NCBI GenBank assembly: GCA_964514305.1
Contig: CAZEQD010000044.1
Location: forward strand, 1 to 16,742
Length of the DNA stretch: 16,742 bases
Source: CAZEQD01 sp964514305
GTDB taxonomy: Bacteria > Acidobacteriota > Aminicenantia > Aminicenantales > Aminicenantaceae
Direction of reading: 5' to 3'
Position 1 is the stretch's first letter; each line of letters starts with the position of its first letter. Below are positions 8,345-15,282 of the stretch, piece by piece. Under the pieces are notes generated by a model. The model had not been told where the DNA came from. It saw nothing but the letters and a program-made list of their open reading frames with translations, and ran no database searches. The position numbers and the translations under genes were made by a program.

Positions 8345-9280
8345 TTAGAAATAGCCTTTGACTAACAAACTGCGATTAACAATTTCAAAAACAGCCGGCA
8401 ATCTGCCCAGCTGTTCCCCATCTAATTCTATCAGTACTTCTTTTTCTCCCTCTTCAGGATAGGCCTCTATTCTTTTTCCCCGAACCCAGGATATTTTATG
8501 ATGGGAAAGGTGGCTTCCAGTATAAATTCTCCAGACATTCCTAAAAAACTCTAAAGCTTTCATCCCCTTTATTAAGACTACATCAAACAGGCCATCATCC
8601 AGTTTTGCTTGGGGAGCTATTTTCATTCCTTTGCCAAAAATCCGGCCATTGGAAATGGTGCCTATTAAGTATTCATCGGATGGAAATTCCCTCCCATCTA
8701 TTCTTAATCTCACTCTTCTATTTTTATAAGCTAAAAAAGTTGAAAGCAAACATCGAAAATAGGAAGATGCTTTTCTTTTTAGCTTGTTCTCATTGACTTT
8801 CTTAACAACTTCGCCACCAATGCCAAAATCAGCCACATTAAGAAAAAGTCTTTCTCGTTCTTTTCCCTGGTGATTTTTGAATTTTACTTTACCGATATCT
8901 ATCCATGAAGAGGGAGCTTGAGTAATAACTTTTAGGGCCTTTTTCAGGCTGAGAGGTATATTCAAACTGCGGATGAAATCGCAACCGCTCCCCGAAGGGA
9001 TGATGGCCAAGACTGTCTTAGGGTTTATTATTTTTTCATTTTCATAAAAACCATTGGCTATCTCGTTTATGGTGCCATCCCCACCCACGCCAACAATGAG
9101 GTCTGTGCCTTCTTTAATAGCTCTCCTGGAGAGCTCGATAGCCTGGAAAGGTCTTTCGGTAAATTCGTATTTGAATTCTTTGATGAATGCTTTTAAAGCT
9201 TCTTTAATCTCTTTCCATCTTCTTTTGGTTCGGCCCTTGTTGGATTCAGGATTGACTATTACTCGAGTCTTTAGGAACAT
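8345..9280 (-). CDS. Diacylglycerol kinase-family (YegS/BmrU/DgkB-type) lipid kinase
   Basis: A DAGK-catalytic-fold enzyme predicted to phosphorylate diacylglycerol or a related lipid at the inner face of the membrane, recycling it into phospholipid synthesis. From the ATG at 9280 it is 311 residues, near the family norm. It has VIVNPESNKGR at the N-terminus, the nucleotide-binding GGDGT (66-70), PSGSGCDF (95-102), a central VADFGIGGEVV, and C-terminal APQAKLDDGLFDVVLIKG and ELDGEQ. The usual PxGTGNDFAR motif is altered to GSGCDFIR. An upstream in-frame start at 9319 exists, but AAGGAG seven bases before 9280 fixes the start there, and MFLKTRVIVNP is the normal N-terminus. It overlaps the preceding gene by 35 bases in another frame and is the last gene of a four-gene minus-strand operon. 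Substrate is not certain. Confidence 0.9.
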   Translation of the reverse strand: MFLKTRVIVNPESNKGRTKRRWKEIKEALKAFIKEFKYEFTERPFQAIELSRRAIKEGTDLIVGVGGDGTINEIANGFYENEKIINPKTVLAIIPSGSGCDFIRSLNIPLSLKKALKVITQAPSSWIDIGKVKFKNHQGKERERLFLNVADFGIGGEVVKKVNENKLKRKASSYFRCLLSTFLAYKNRRVRLRIDGREFPSDEYLIGTISNGRIFGKGMKIAPQAKLDDGLFDVVLIKGMKALEFFRNVWRIYTGSHLSHHKISWVRGKRIEAYPEEGEKEVLIELDGEQLGRLPAVFEIVNRSLLVKGYF

Positions 9281-9767
9281 CAGAAGCTCCTTGAGTTGGC
9301 TTAATATTCTTCTTACCAAAGAGGGAAATGCCTATAACTCCACCTAAGATACCTAAAATGGAAAAAATAACTACTGAAATTAATAAGCCAAGCATAAACA
9401 TGGCTGCTGTAGTTTCATAAGTTCCTTTCTGAACCCAGTTTTCCCAGCCGGCTGGCATTTCTTCAGTGTAATTGGCTACAGCCTCCATTATTCTCTGGAC
9501 AAAAGCTCTATTAAGAGCATGAAAGGGAATGCTTATAATGGCTTCGACGAAGGCAGCTACTATTCCGGTAAAAATGCCAACTATAGCCCCGTCTCCAGCC
9601 GAGAGGGGGAGGGGAGAATCTTTAGCCAGTAAATAAGAAGCCAACATAGCTCCTCCAATTATCCACAGACAACAGAGACAATTAAAAATAGGAACTCCAG
9701 AAAGTAAGCCAGCCACACCTCCGCCAATTAAAGCAGGGACGAACATACCGGGTTTCTGATCATTCAT
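9246..9767 (-). CDS. Unrecognised small integral membrane protein with NCLCCLW motif
   Basis: I cannot assign a firm family to this 173-residue protein. It is very hydrophobic, with about four membrane segments (roughly residues 9-25, 29-48, 58-82 and 121-150). The first hairpin contains GLLSGVPIFNCLCCLW, with cysteines C30, C32 and C33. An extramembrane loop (about 84-118) holds NRAFVQRIMEAVANYTEEMP. The C-terminus is polar and Ser-rich and is encoded in the 35-base overlap with the lipid kinase gene. The Gly-rich helices and conserved-looking Pro/Cys cluster suggest a DUF-type membrane protein. An AAGGAGGAAG Shine-Dalgarno precedes the ATG. It lies 30 bases after a DUF2085 gene and overlaps the kinase gene, so it is co-expressed with both. 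A membrane scaffold or lipid-handling role would be guesswork. Confidence 0.75.
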   Translation of the reverse strand: MNDQKPGMFVPALIGGGVAGLLSGVPIFNCLCCLWIIGGAMLASYLLAKDSPLPLSAGDGAIVGIFTGIVAAFVEAIISIPFHALNRAFVQRIMEAVANYTEEMPAGWENWVQKGTYETTAAMFMLGLLISVVIFSILGILGGVIGISLFGKKNIKPTQGASDVPKDSSNSQS

Positions 9768-9797
9768 TCTTCCTCCTTCTCTATCATTTCTCCTATT

Positions 9798-10313
9798 CTA
9801 CGGTGATTTATATTTGGATTTCAAGAAATACTTTTTCATTTCCAAGGCAGTATCAGTTGTAAATAGCTCAGCTAAACCTGTAATAAAATAAAATGGCAGA
9901 ATTAAACCCCAAATAAATCCTAAAGAAAAGCGAAGCCAATTGGAGCTATTCCAAAGGCGAAAAAAATTCCCCAAAGTATCCAGGCCGATGGGCAGGCTCA
10001 TAGCTAGAAAATATTTAGTCCGAGGCAAATAAACAGCAGAGAAACGCCTAAGAAATGGATAAATAATTATTCCCCCTAAAAAACCGGCATAAATTCCAAG
10101 GCAGCGGCTGCAGACTGCCAGTTGATATCCGGAGATAAAAAAAGACCGGGCTGGATTCTGATGGCAGATCGGAGAGAAAAGCGAGTATATTAACATACTT
10201 CCAGACAAAGATTGGCTCCTTAAATAGGGAGCCAAGAAGATAGCCGCTAGCCAGCCCACAATTATAATGACTGAAAAGAGATAAATTATTATGACCTTAG
10301 ATTTCTTTCTCAT
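9798..10313 (-). CDS. DUF2085 membrane protein
   Basis: A 171-residue polytopic membrane protein that fits DUF2085, a family without an established function. The signature is visible: FSPICHQNPARSFFISGYQLAVCSRCLGIYAGF, with C50-H51 and C68/C71 arranged as a possible metal or redox site at the membrane face. It is followed by PIGLDTLGNFF, WLRFSLGFIWG and a final membrane helix. Three to five hydrophobic segments are present, beginning with residues 7-29. The Shine-Dalgarno is weak (ACAAGAA). The gene begins 32 bases after the GT87-like gene and ends 30 bases before the NCLCCLW protein, in the middle of the minus-strand operon. The neighbouring lipid kinase and glycosyltransferase suggest an envelope-linked job, but nothing in the protein identifies a reaction. 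Confidence 0.85.
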   Translation of the reverse strand: MRKKSKVIIIYLFSVIIIVGWLAAIFLAPYLRSQSLSGSMLIYSLFSPICHQNPARSFFISGYQLAVCSRCLGIYAGFLGGIIIYPFLRRFSAVYLPRTKYFLAMSLPIGLDTLGNFFRLWNSSNWLRFSLGFIWGLILPFYFITGLAELFTTDTALEMKKYFLKSKYKSP

Positions 10314-10345
10314 TTCTTGTCTTTATTCTGTATCTTTTTACCTTT

Positions 10346-11497
10346 TTAAGCAATCTTTTTAAATCTCAAATAGGCTAAACAACCAACTATTATCAGGAAA
10401 TTTAAAGTAGGAACAGAGAGAAACATAAATTTTTCATATAGTTTTCTTCCAATCAAGTCGTAAAAAGAAAAAGTAATAATTAAAAAGTTCAGAATTAACA
10501 ATATTTTCCCTGGCTGAGGATAATGTCTAAAATAGAAAAGAATAACCATTAGGCCAGGAATAGACATTAAAAAATTATATTCCCAGCCAAGGGGAGAAAT
10601 AAGCGGAATAAAAATTAAAAGTAAAGAACAATCCAAAATAGCCGATTTATTTAATTTTTCACCTTTTCTGACAACCACCAGCATAAAAAGAGCAAGAACT
10701 ACCACCAACCCCAGGTAAAAAAATAAGGAAAGTTGCTCTTTCCCCGTCCATTTTAGAGACAAACCGATAAGAGAAATATTATCCTGAATATTAAGAAGAT
10801 GAGGGGAAGATTTGGAGAGAGACATGGCCCATTCTTTAATAACTTCTAAATTCCCCCTGAATCCATAAAAAAAGCTAGGAATAAAAAGTGACACTATTAA
10901 TAGAGCTGCTCCATAAAAGAAAACCTTCCATTGTTTTTTGACTAAAAAATAGGGAAAAAAAATTAGAGCATAAGGTTTTAAAGCTGTGGCCAGCCCTGCG
11001 CTGATTCCTGCCCATCCTTTTTTATTTATTAGGAAAGATTTATTTTCTGTAATCAGGAGCCAAACCATAATCATGATTATCATGGTGATGAAAGCGTTTA
11101 TCTGTCCCAGTTGAATTTCTCTGAGCATAAACTTGGAGAGAATTAGAAAGGTAAGGAAAACATAAAGATAAAATTTTTTCTCTATTGCCAGTAAACGCTT
11201 GCTTAGATAAAAAATAAAAGTATAGGAGAAAAGAATCAGCCAATACCAAATCCCTTTGGCCAGGGTAAGAGGAAGGAATGAAAGGGGAAGATAAAGCAGA
11301 GAGGAAAATGGAGAATATTTGAATTGGTAATGTCCATCTTCGGCTCGGTAAAGAGTCTCTCCTAACCAAATTCTATGCCCGGCTCGATAATTTACCTCAA
11401 AATCCACCATTTCATCCTTAACCCTAAAAATAAAAAGGGAAAGGAAAATGAGGAAGGTGATAACACCTATGATTAGATGCTTTTTTGATTTAGTCAC
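10346..11497 (-). CDS. GT87-type (DUF2029) polyprenyl-phosphate sugar transferase
   Basis: A 383-residue polytopic protein of the GT-C fold, related to the DUF2029/GT87 family. Its characterised members (mycobacterial PimE type) transfer mannose from polyprenyl-phosphate-mannose to membrane glycolipids on the outer face of the cytoplasmic membrane. Evidence is about ten or eleven hydrophobic segments and the family pattern: VDFEVNYRAGHRIWLGETLY near residues 31-50 (with acidic D32 after the first helix), FKYSPF (59-64), LREIQLGQINAF, GISAGLATALKPYALIFFPY, and ISPLGWEYNFL. The start is a GTG at 11497 with only a GGGAAA-like ribosome site. It is the first gene of the minus-strand operon and diverges from the protease-TPR gene. 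The sugar and acceptor cannot be deduced. Family membership is likely, exact activity unknown. Confidence 0.8.
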   Translation of the reverse strand: MTKSKKHLIIGVITFLIFLSLFIFRVKDEMVDFEVNYRAGHRIWLGETLYRAEDGHYQFKYSPFSSLLYLPLSFLPLTLAKGIWYWLILFSYTFIFYLSKRLLAIEKKFYLYVFLTFLILSKFMLREIQLGQINAFITMIIMIMVWLLITENKSFLINKKGWAGISAGLATALKPYALIFFPYFLVKKQWKVFFYGAALLIVSLFIPSFFYGFRGNLEVIKEWAMSLSKSSPHLLNIQDNISLIGLSLKWTGKEQLSLFFYLGLVVVLALFMLVVVRKGEKLNKSAILDCSLLLIFIPLISPLGWEYNFLMSIPGLMVILFYFRHYPQPGKILLILNFLIITFSFYDLIGRKLYEKFMFLSVPTLNFLIIVGCLAYLRFKKIA

Positions 11498-11503
11498 TTT
11501 CCC

Positions 11504-11532
11504 AAGCTACCGAAGCTTTTAAATTTTGTCAA
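11504..11532 (-). promoter_or_regulatory. Possible promoter of the minus-strand operon
   Basis: On the minus strand TTGACA (11532-11527) is followed after 17 bases by TAGCTT (11509-11504), a perfect -35 but poor (3/6) -10. The predicted start of transcription would fall almost on the GTG at 11497, which makes this weaker than its partner on the plus strand. The -35 is part of an inverted repeat shared with that promoter. Confidence 0.3.
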
Positions 11533-11538
11533 ATTTCT

Positions 11539-11612
11539 ATTTACAGCCCGTTGAAGACAGCAGAGCCTGCAGCTTACGATTTACGGCCTGCTGGGGACAG
11601 AAGATCCCACAG
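11539..11612. repeat. Two degenerate copies of a 34-base unit, 40-base period
   Basis: Copy 1 (11539-11572) and copy 2 (11579-11612) both start ATTTAC and share GACAG and a final CAG. They match at 25 of 34 positions by hand count, with seven of nine differences being transitions. The unit is richer in G+C than its surroundings. Copy 2 can fold with CTGGGGA (11591-11597 region, loop CAGAAGA) against TCCCACAG, with one bulged base. It lies wholly in the divergent intergenic region. It could be a tandem operator or a relic of a dispersed intergenic repeat. Confidence 0.6.
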
Positions 11613-11622
11613 TCTCAAAAAT

Positions 11623-11651
11623 TTGACAGACCTATTTTTTACGTGTAAATT
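11623..11651 (+). promoter_or_regulatory. Promoter of the protease-TPR gene
   Basis: Consensus TTGACA (11623-11628) and TAAATT (11646-11651, 4/6) are 17 bases apart. Transcription would begin near 11658, leaving a leader of about 50 bases with the AAAGGAGG ribosome site at its end. The box lies in AAATTTGACA (11619-11628), the exact inverse complement of TGTCAAATTT (11527-11536) upstream. Confidence 0.55.
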
Positions 11652-11707
11652 TGTTTTCAGCAATGAATGTATTTAATAATAGGAATAAAACTAAAGGAGG
11701 AAGTTTA

Positions 11708-13543
11708 ATGAAAATCAAAACATTCAAATGGTTAGTTTTAGCTTCATTATTTCTCTGGATGACATCCTCTTTTCTTATGCCTCAAACTGAAGAGGCCACT
11801 AAAATCTTTGATCAAACTAAAGATGGAGTCATTTCTTTTGTTACCTACGGCCAGGATAAAGAGGAAATATCCCGTGGCACTGGATTCATCATTGGTCAAA
11901 ACATTATGGCCACTGCCTACCATTTAGTCTGCAAAGCTTCCTCAGCAGAGGGGAAAAATTATAAGGGTAAAAAAGTAAAGATAGAAGGTATCCTAGGCGT
12001 TGATAAAAATTTTGACCTAGCTCTCCTAAAAGTCAAAGGTAAAAGACAGGTGCTAACGCTGGGCAGCGGAGACCAACTCGCCTCTGGAAAAAGAGTCTTT
12101 GCTGTTGGTAGCAACGAAACCGGAGAATTAATCGCCTCTGAGGGAACAGCGAGAGACATGCTGAGTTTATCTCCAACCCAGAGAATTATCACTTCCTCTT
12201 TAGCCATCCCCGATGTTTTTTGTGGTAGTCCTCTTTTAAATGAAGAAGGCCAAGTAATAGGTATTATTATTTTCTTAGACAAGAGCACTAAATTTATCCT
12301 GCCTGTTGAAAATTTAAAAGCTATTTCCAAAAAAGCTAATCCTATAAAGTTTAAAAGTTGGCAGCAGGAAGATTATTTTGATACTTTAGCTGGAGCTTTT
12401 CTCATCGGCCGAGTTTTTGCTTTAATGGATGAAACAGCCAAGGCTCGAAAATACTTGGAAAAGGTCACTAAATTAAAACCTGATAATATTGAAGCCTTTG
12501 AGTTGCTTTCCTCTGTGTATGATAAAGAAAGAGATTATCGCTCGGCCGTTTCTGCTTACAAAAAAGTTATTGAATTAGACGATAACCGAGATAAAGCTCA
12601 CTATGGTTTAGGAGTTGTCTTACTTCGCTTACGGAATTATAAAGAAGCTATTCCACACTTGCAAAAGGCTGTTGAGCTCAATCTTGACAATAAAGAGGCT
12701 TACTATCACATCGGCAATGCTTATGAAGAACTTAAAGATTTTGCCAAGGCTGCTGAAGCCTATCAAAAATTTGTGGATTTAAAGCCAAAAAATGTCTGGA
12801 TGGGAAACCTCCGCCTGGGTTTATGTAAGATGGAACTGGGTAATTATGACCAGGCCATAACTGCTTTTAAAAAAGCTCAAGCCGAAAAACCTCAAGACAT
12901 AAAAATAAACTATAACCTGGCTCAAGCCCTCCAAAAGGCAGGACGCCTCCAAGAGGCAGAAGAAGCTTATAAAAATCTAGCTGCTATCAACCCAGATGAC
13001 GCTAATATCTATTACAGCACTATTCTCAGGATGTATGATGAAGCCGGGCAAAATGATAAAGCTATTGAAGCTGCTAAGAAATTAATAGAACTCGATCCTA
13101 AAAGTGAAATTAACGTCTATAATTTAGGGATTATGTACATGAAGTTGGGAAGATTTGATGAAGCTATTGATACTTTTAAAAAAGTATTAGAAATCAGGCC
13201 AGACTACGCTTATGCCTTCTACAACATTGGTTTCTGTTATTCCAAACAGAAAAAATACAAGGAATCCATCGATGCTTTCGAAAAGTTTGTCAAACTTTCT
13301 CCGGACAGTGCTGATGGCTGGTTTAACATTGGAGTGGGTTATATGCTCCTTAAAAAATTTTCTAAAGCTGTTGCTCCTCTTCAAAAATCAATAGAGCTTC
13401 GCCCCCAATATGGCCTGGCCTATTACAATTTGGCCATCGCTTTTCTTAACCTGAATGATAGGTATAGTGCTCAAAACATGTATAAAGAACTAGTCAATAT
13501 TGACCCTAATTTAGCTCAAAAACTTAAAAATCTTTTAAAATAA
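11708..13543 (+). CDS. Chymotrypsin-fold protease domain with Cys at the nucleophile position, fused to ~11 TPRs
   Basis: A 611-residue exported or membrane-anchored protein. A hydrophobic N-terminus (about residues 7-24) acts as signal or anchor. Residues ~33-215 form a Deg/HtrA-like trypsin domain without a PDZ: GTGFIIG, TAYHL with H72, FDLALLKV with D103, and the nucleophile loop FCGSPLLNEEGQVIGI. In relatives that loop reads SGGPL or SGSPL; here the serine position is cysteine C172 (codon TGT, 12221-12223). The triad is therefore His-Asp-Cys, like viral 3C proteases, or the domain is catalytically dead and binds peptides. From ~225 to the end, eleven TPRs of about 34 residues follow (for example YYHIGNAYEELKDFAKAAEAYQKFVDLKP). 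The start at 11708 is chosen over an in-frame codon at 11651 because AAAGGAGG lies seven bases upstream and the signal segment then starts at once. Partner and substrate unknown. Confidence 0.9.
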   Translation: MKIKTFKWLVLASLFLWMTSSFLMPQTEEATKIFDQTKDGVISFVTYGQDKEEISRGTGFIIGQNIMATAYHLVCKASSAEGKNYKGKKVKIEGILGVDKNFDLALLKVKGKRQVLTLGSGDQLASGKRVFAVGSNETGELIASEGTARDMLSLSPTQRIITSSLAIPDVFCGSPLLNEEGQVIGIIIFLDKSTKFILPVENLKAISKKANPIKFKSWQQEDYFDTLAGAFLIGRVFALMDETAKARKYLEKVTKLKPDNIEAFELLSSVYDKERDYRSAVSAYKKVIELDDNRDKAHYGLGVVLLRLRNYKEAIPHLQKAVELNLDNKEAYYHIGNAYEELKDFAKAAEAYQKFVDLKPKNVWMGNLRLGLCKMELGNYDQAITAFKKAQAEKPQDIKINYNLAQALQKAGRLQEAEEAYKNLAAINPDDANIYYSTILRMYDEAGQNDKAIEAAKKLIELDPKSEINVYNLGIMYMKLGRFDEAIDTFKKVLEIRPDYAYAFYNIGFCYSKQKKYKESIDAFEKFVKLSPDSADGWFNIGVGYMLLKKFSKAVAPLQKSIELRPQYGLAYYNLAIAFLNLNDRYSAQNMYKELVNIDPNLAQKLKNLLK

Positions 13544-13625
13544 CTTCTTATTTTTAGCTGCTGGCGAAAATAAAAGTTTGATTAAAACCTTCATTTTCTA
13601 ACCCAATTAAAAGGAAAAATCATTT

Positions 13626-15038
13626 ATGGACAGCCGACAAATTTTAAAAAGTTTAACCACTAAATATAGGAATAATCATAAGAAATCAGAACAGTTTTTT
13701 AAAAAAGCCTGCCGTTACCAGATAAGAGGCGGTAGTCATAATTTGCGCTTATTTTCTCCTTTTCCATTTTATGTTCAAGAATGTTCAGGTTCTAAAATCA
13801 AAGATATAGATGGCCATACTTATATTGACTTCTGGCAAGGTCATTTTGCCAATATTTTAGGCCATAACCCCCAATTTGTAATAAAAACCTTAGTTGAATA
13901 TTTTAAAAAAGGTCAGGGTTTAGCTACTGGCTTTCCTGACCCCCATCAGGCTGATCTAGCTGAACTCATTCTAACTCAATTAAAAACAGATAAAATTCGC
14001 TTCACCACCAGCGGCACCTTAGCTTCTATGTATGGAGTTATGTTAGCCAAAGCCTTCACCAACCGAAAATTGGTAATGAAAGTGGGCGGGGGCTGGCACG
14101 GGGCTCAACCATATCTTTTAAAAGGAATCTCAGTTTATGATCAAGGCTTTAACAGAATAGAATCAGCCGGGCTCCCTGATGAAATCGAAGCTATGATAAT
14201 TATCACCAGATTTAATGATAAAGAAGACCTTGAGGAAAAATTTAGAGTTTGTGGAGATCAGATTGCCTGTTTGATTATTGAACCTTTTCTTGGAGCTGGG
14301 GGATTCATTTTTGCAGATCAAGGTTACCTGCAAAAAGCAAGAGAACTCACCTCCCAATATGGCTCTATACTCATTTTTGATGAGGTGGTTTCAGGATTCC
14401 GTTTTCACCCTGGAGGAGTTCAAACTTTATACGGAATCCAACCTGATTTAACTATTTTAGGCAAAGCTATTGGCGGAGGTATGCCAGTTAGCGCTGTGGC
14501 TGGCCGCCAAGAAATAATGGCCCTCTGCAGTCCAAACATAAAAATAAAAGGAAAGGTTAAGTTTGAAGGAGGAACATTTTCTGCTCATCCAGCCTCAATG
14601 TTGGCTGGGGCCACTTTCCTAAAGTATCTGATCATTCATGCCTCAGAGATTTATCCTCGTTTAGGCCAAATGGGCGATATGTTAAGAACAGAAATTGAAA
14701 AGATATTCAGCCATTACGGCTTCAATGTTAAGTGCACCGGTTATGGTCTCCCAATAATCAAGCATAGTTCATGTGTTGGTGTCCAATTCCTTCGGAGGGA
14801 GATTGGTCAGGTTAAATATGCCGATCAAGTCTGGAATCCTGAAATAACTGATATTGAAATGAGGGAAAAATTATTTAAATTAACCATGCTTGAGGAAGGA
14901 TTCAACATTTTTCATGGCTATGGAGCAGTCTCAGGTGCCCATACTGAAGAAGAAATTCAGTTTTCCATCGATGCTGTTGAAAAAATTGCCAAGAAATGGA
15001 ATAAACTTAATATTCACCAACCAATAAAATCTCCCTAA
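13626..15038 (+). CDS. Class III PLP aminotransferase, glutamate-1-semialdehyde aminomutase-like
   Basis: A 470-residue fold-type I PLP enzyme closest in pattern to glutamate-1-semialdehyde 2,1-aminomutase (HemL) and related class III aminotransferases. Visible are RGGSHNLRLF and IDGHTYIDFWQGHFANILGH at the substrate entry, FTTSGTLASMYGVMLAKAF (phosphate-binding loop), GGGWHG, the PLP-ring Asp in IFDEVVSGFR (D252), the Schiff-base lysine in ILGKAIGGGMP (K280), GGTFSAHP, and SGAHTEEEI near the C-terminus. It is about 40 residues longer than HemL, with an added segment around 365-410. No haem gene is nearby, so a HemL role is doubtful; transamination of an amino sugar or another amino acid is equally possible. 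AAAGGAAA lies about nine bases before the ATG. It follows the protease-TPR gene by 82 bases and may share its transcript. Confidence 0.88.
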   Translation: MDSRQILKSLTTKYRNNHKKSEQFFKKACRYQIRGGSHNLRLFSPFPFYVQECSGSKIKDIDGHTYIDFWQGHFANILGHNPQFVIKTLVEYFKKGQGLATGFPDPHQADLAELILTQLKTDKIRFTTSGTLASMYGVMLAKAFTNRKLVMKVGGGWHGAQPYLLKGISVYDQGFNRIESAGLPDEIEAMIIITRFNDKEDLEEKFRVCGDQIACLIIEPFLGAGGFIFADQGYLQKARELTSQYGSILIFDEVVSGFRFHPGGVQTLYGIQPDLTILGKAIGGGMPVSAVAGRQEIMALCSPNIKIKGKVKFEGGTFSAHPASMLAGATFLKYLIIHASEIYPRLGQMGDMLRTEIEKIFSHYGFNVKCTGYGLPIIKHSSCVGVQFLRREIGQVKYADQVWNPEITDIEMREKLFKLTMLEEGFNIFHGYGAVSGAHTEEEIQFSIDAVEKIAKKWNKLNIHQPIKSP

Positions 15039-15071
15039 GGGACAGATTCCTATCTAACTTGATAATAGCTA

Positions 15072-15077
15072 TATAAT
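15072..15077 (+). promoter_or_regulatory. Exact TATAAT -10 box upstream of the GC-rich island
   Basis: TATAAT at 15072-15077 lies about 35 bases after the aminotransferase stop and would start an RNA near 15084. No good -35 is found at 16-18 bases, so this is suggestive only. Confidence 0.25.
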
Positions 15078-15108
15078 AGAAAGCAGAATTAATTTAATAT
15101 ATTTATTA

Positions 15109-15282
15109 AGGAGGAGTAAGGTCTTATTGAAAAATTAAACTAATAATTTATGCTACCAGAGCCAAGGGCCGGCGGATATACGACTTCCTAACTATCCCTA
15201 GAGTTATAGAAGCTCCTCCAGGCCTTAAACTGATGAAAGATCTTCCTCCTGCCCGCGCTGTCTTCTGAGTAAAACAAGCAAA
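15109..15282 (+). ncRNA. Candidate structured RNA (GC-rich intergenic island)
   Basis: Positions 15151-15260 contain about 58 G+C of 110 bases, against about 24 of 110 in 15041-15150. A hairpin pairs CTTC (15184-15187) with GAAG (15209-15212) and TAACT (15189-15193) with AGTTA (15202-15206), exposing the loop ATCCCTAG. AAGG-CC (15164-15170, one bulged G) can pair with GGCCTT (15221-15226) around it. GGAGGAG (15110-15116) is complementary to CTCCTCC (15213-15219) and nearly so to TCCTCCT (15244-15250). The strong Shine-Dalgarno-like AAGGAGGAG has no usable start codon after it. Boundaries and strand are guesses, and a decayed gene or repeat is possible. No known RNA class is recognised. Confidence 0.4.

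Noticed and set aside
9281..9319. Longer N-terminus of the lipid kinase from 9319
   Set aside because: AAGGAG lies correctly before 9280 and the family N-terminus begins at MFLKTRVIVNP.
9054..9347. 97-codon plus-strand open frame opposite the lipid kinase
   Set aside because: Antisense shadow of a conserved coding region without its own signals.
11040..11369. 109-codon minus-strand open frame inside the GT87-like gene
   Set aside because: It lies in another frame of a clear membrane protein gene, with no family features and no ribosome site.
11651..11707. Longer N-terminus of the protease-TPR gene from 11651
   Set aside because: It overlaps the predicted -10 and puts 19 residues before the signal segment; AAAGGAGG points to 11708.
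11959..12330. 123-codon minus-strand open frame opposite the protease domain
   Set aside because: Antisense shadow; the plus strand encodes a recognisable protease core.
12380..13540. Possible CRISPR-like or DNA repeat array in the TPR region
   Set aside because: The periodicity is at the protein level (34-residue TPRs); the DNA copies are diverged and in frame.
13548..13573. Hairpin TTATTTT/AAAATAA after the protease-TPR gene
   Set aside because: Only A-T pairs plus a two-pair GC top, and no U-tract; too weak to call a terminator.
15032..15042. TCCC-TAA-GGGA mini-hairpin on the aminotransferase stop codon
   Set aside because: Four pairs with a three-base loop and no U-tract are not enough.
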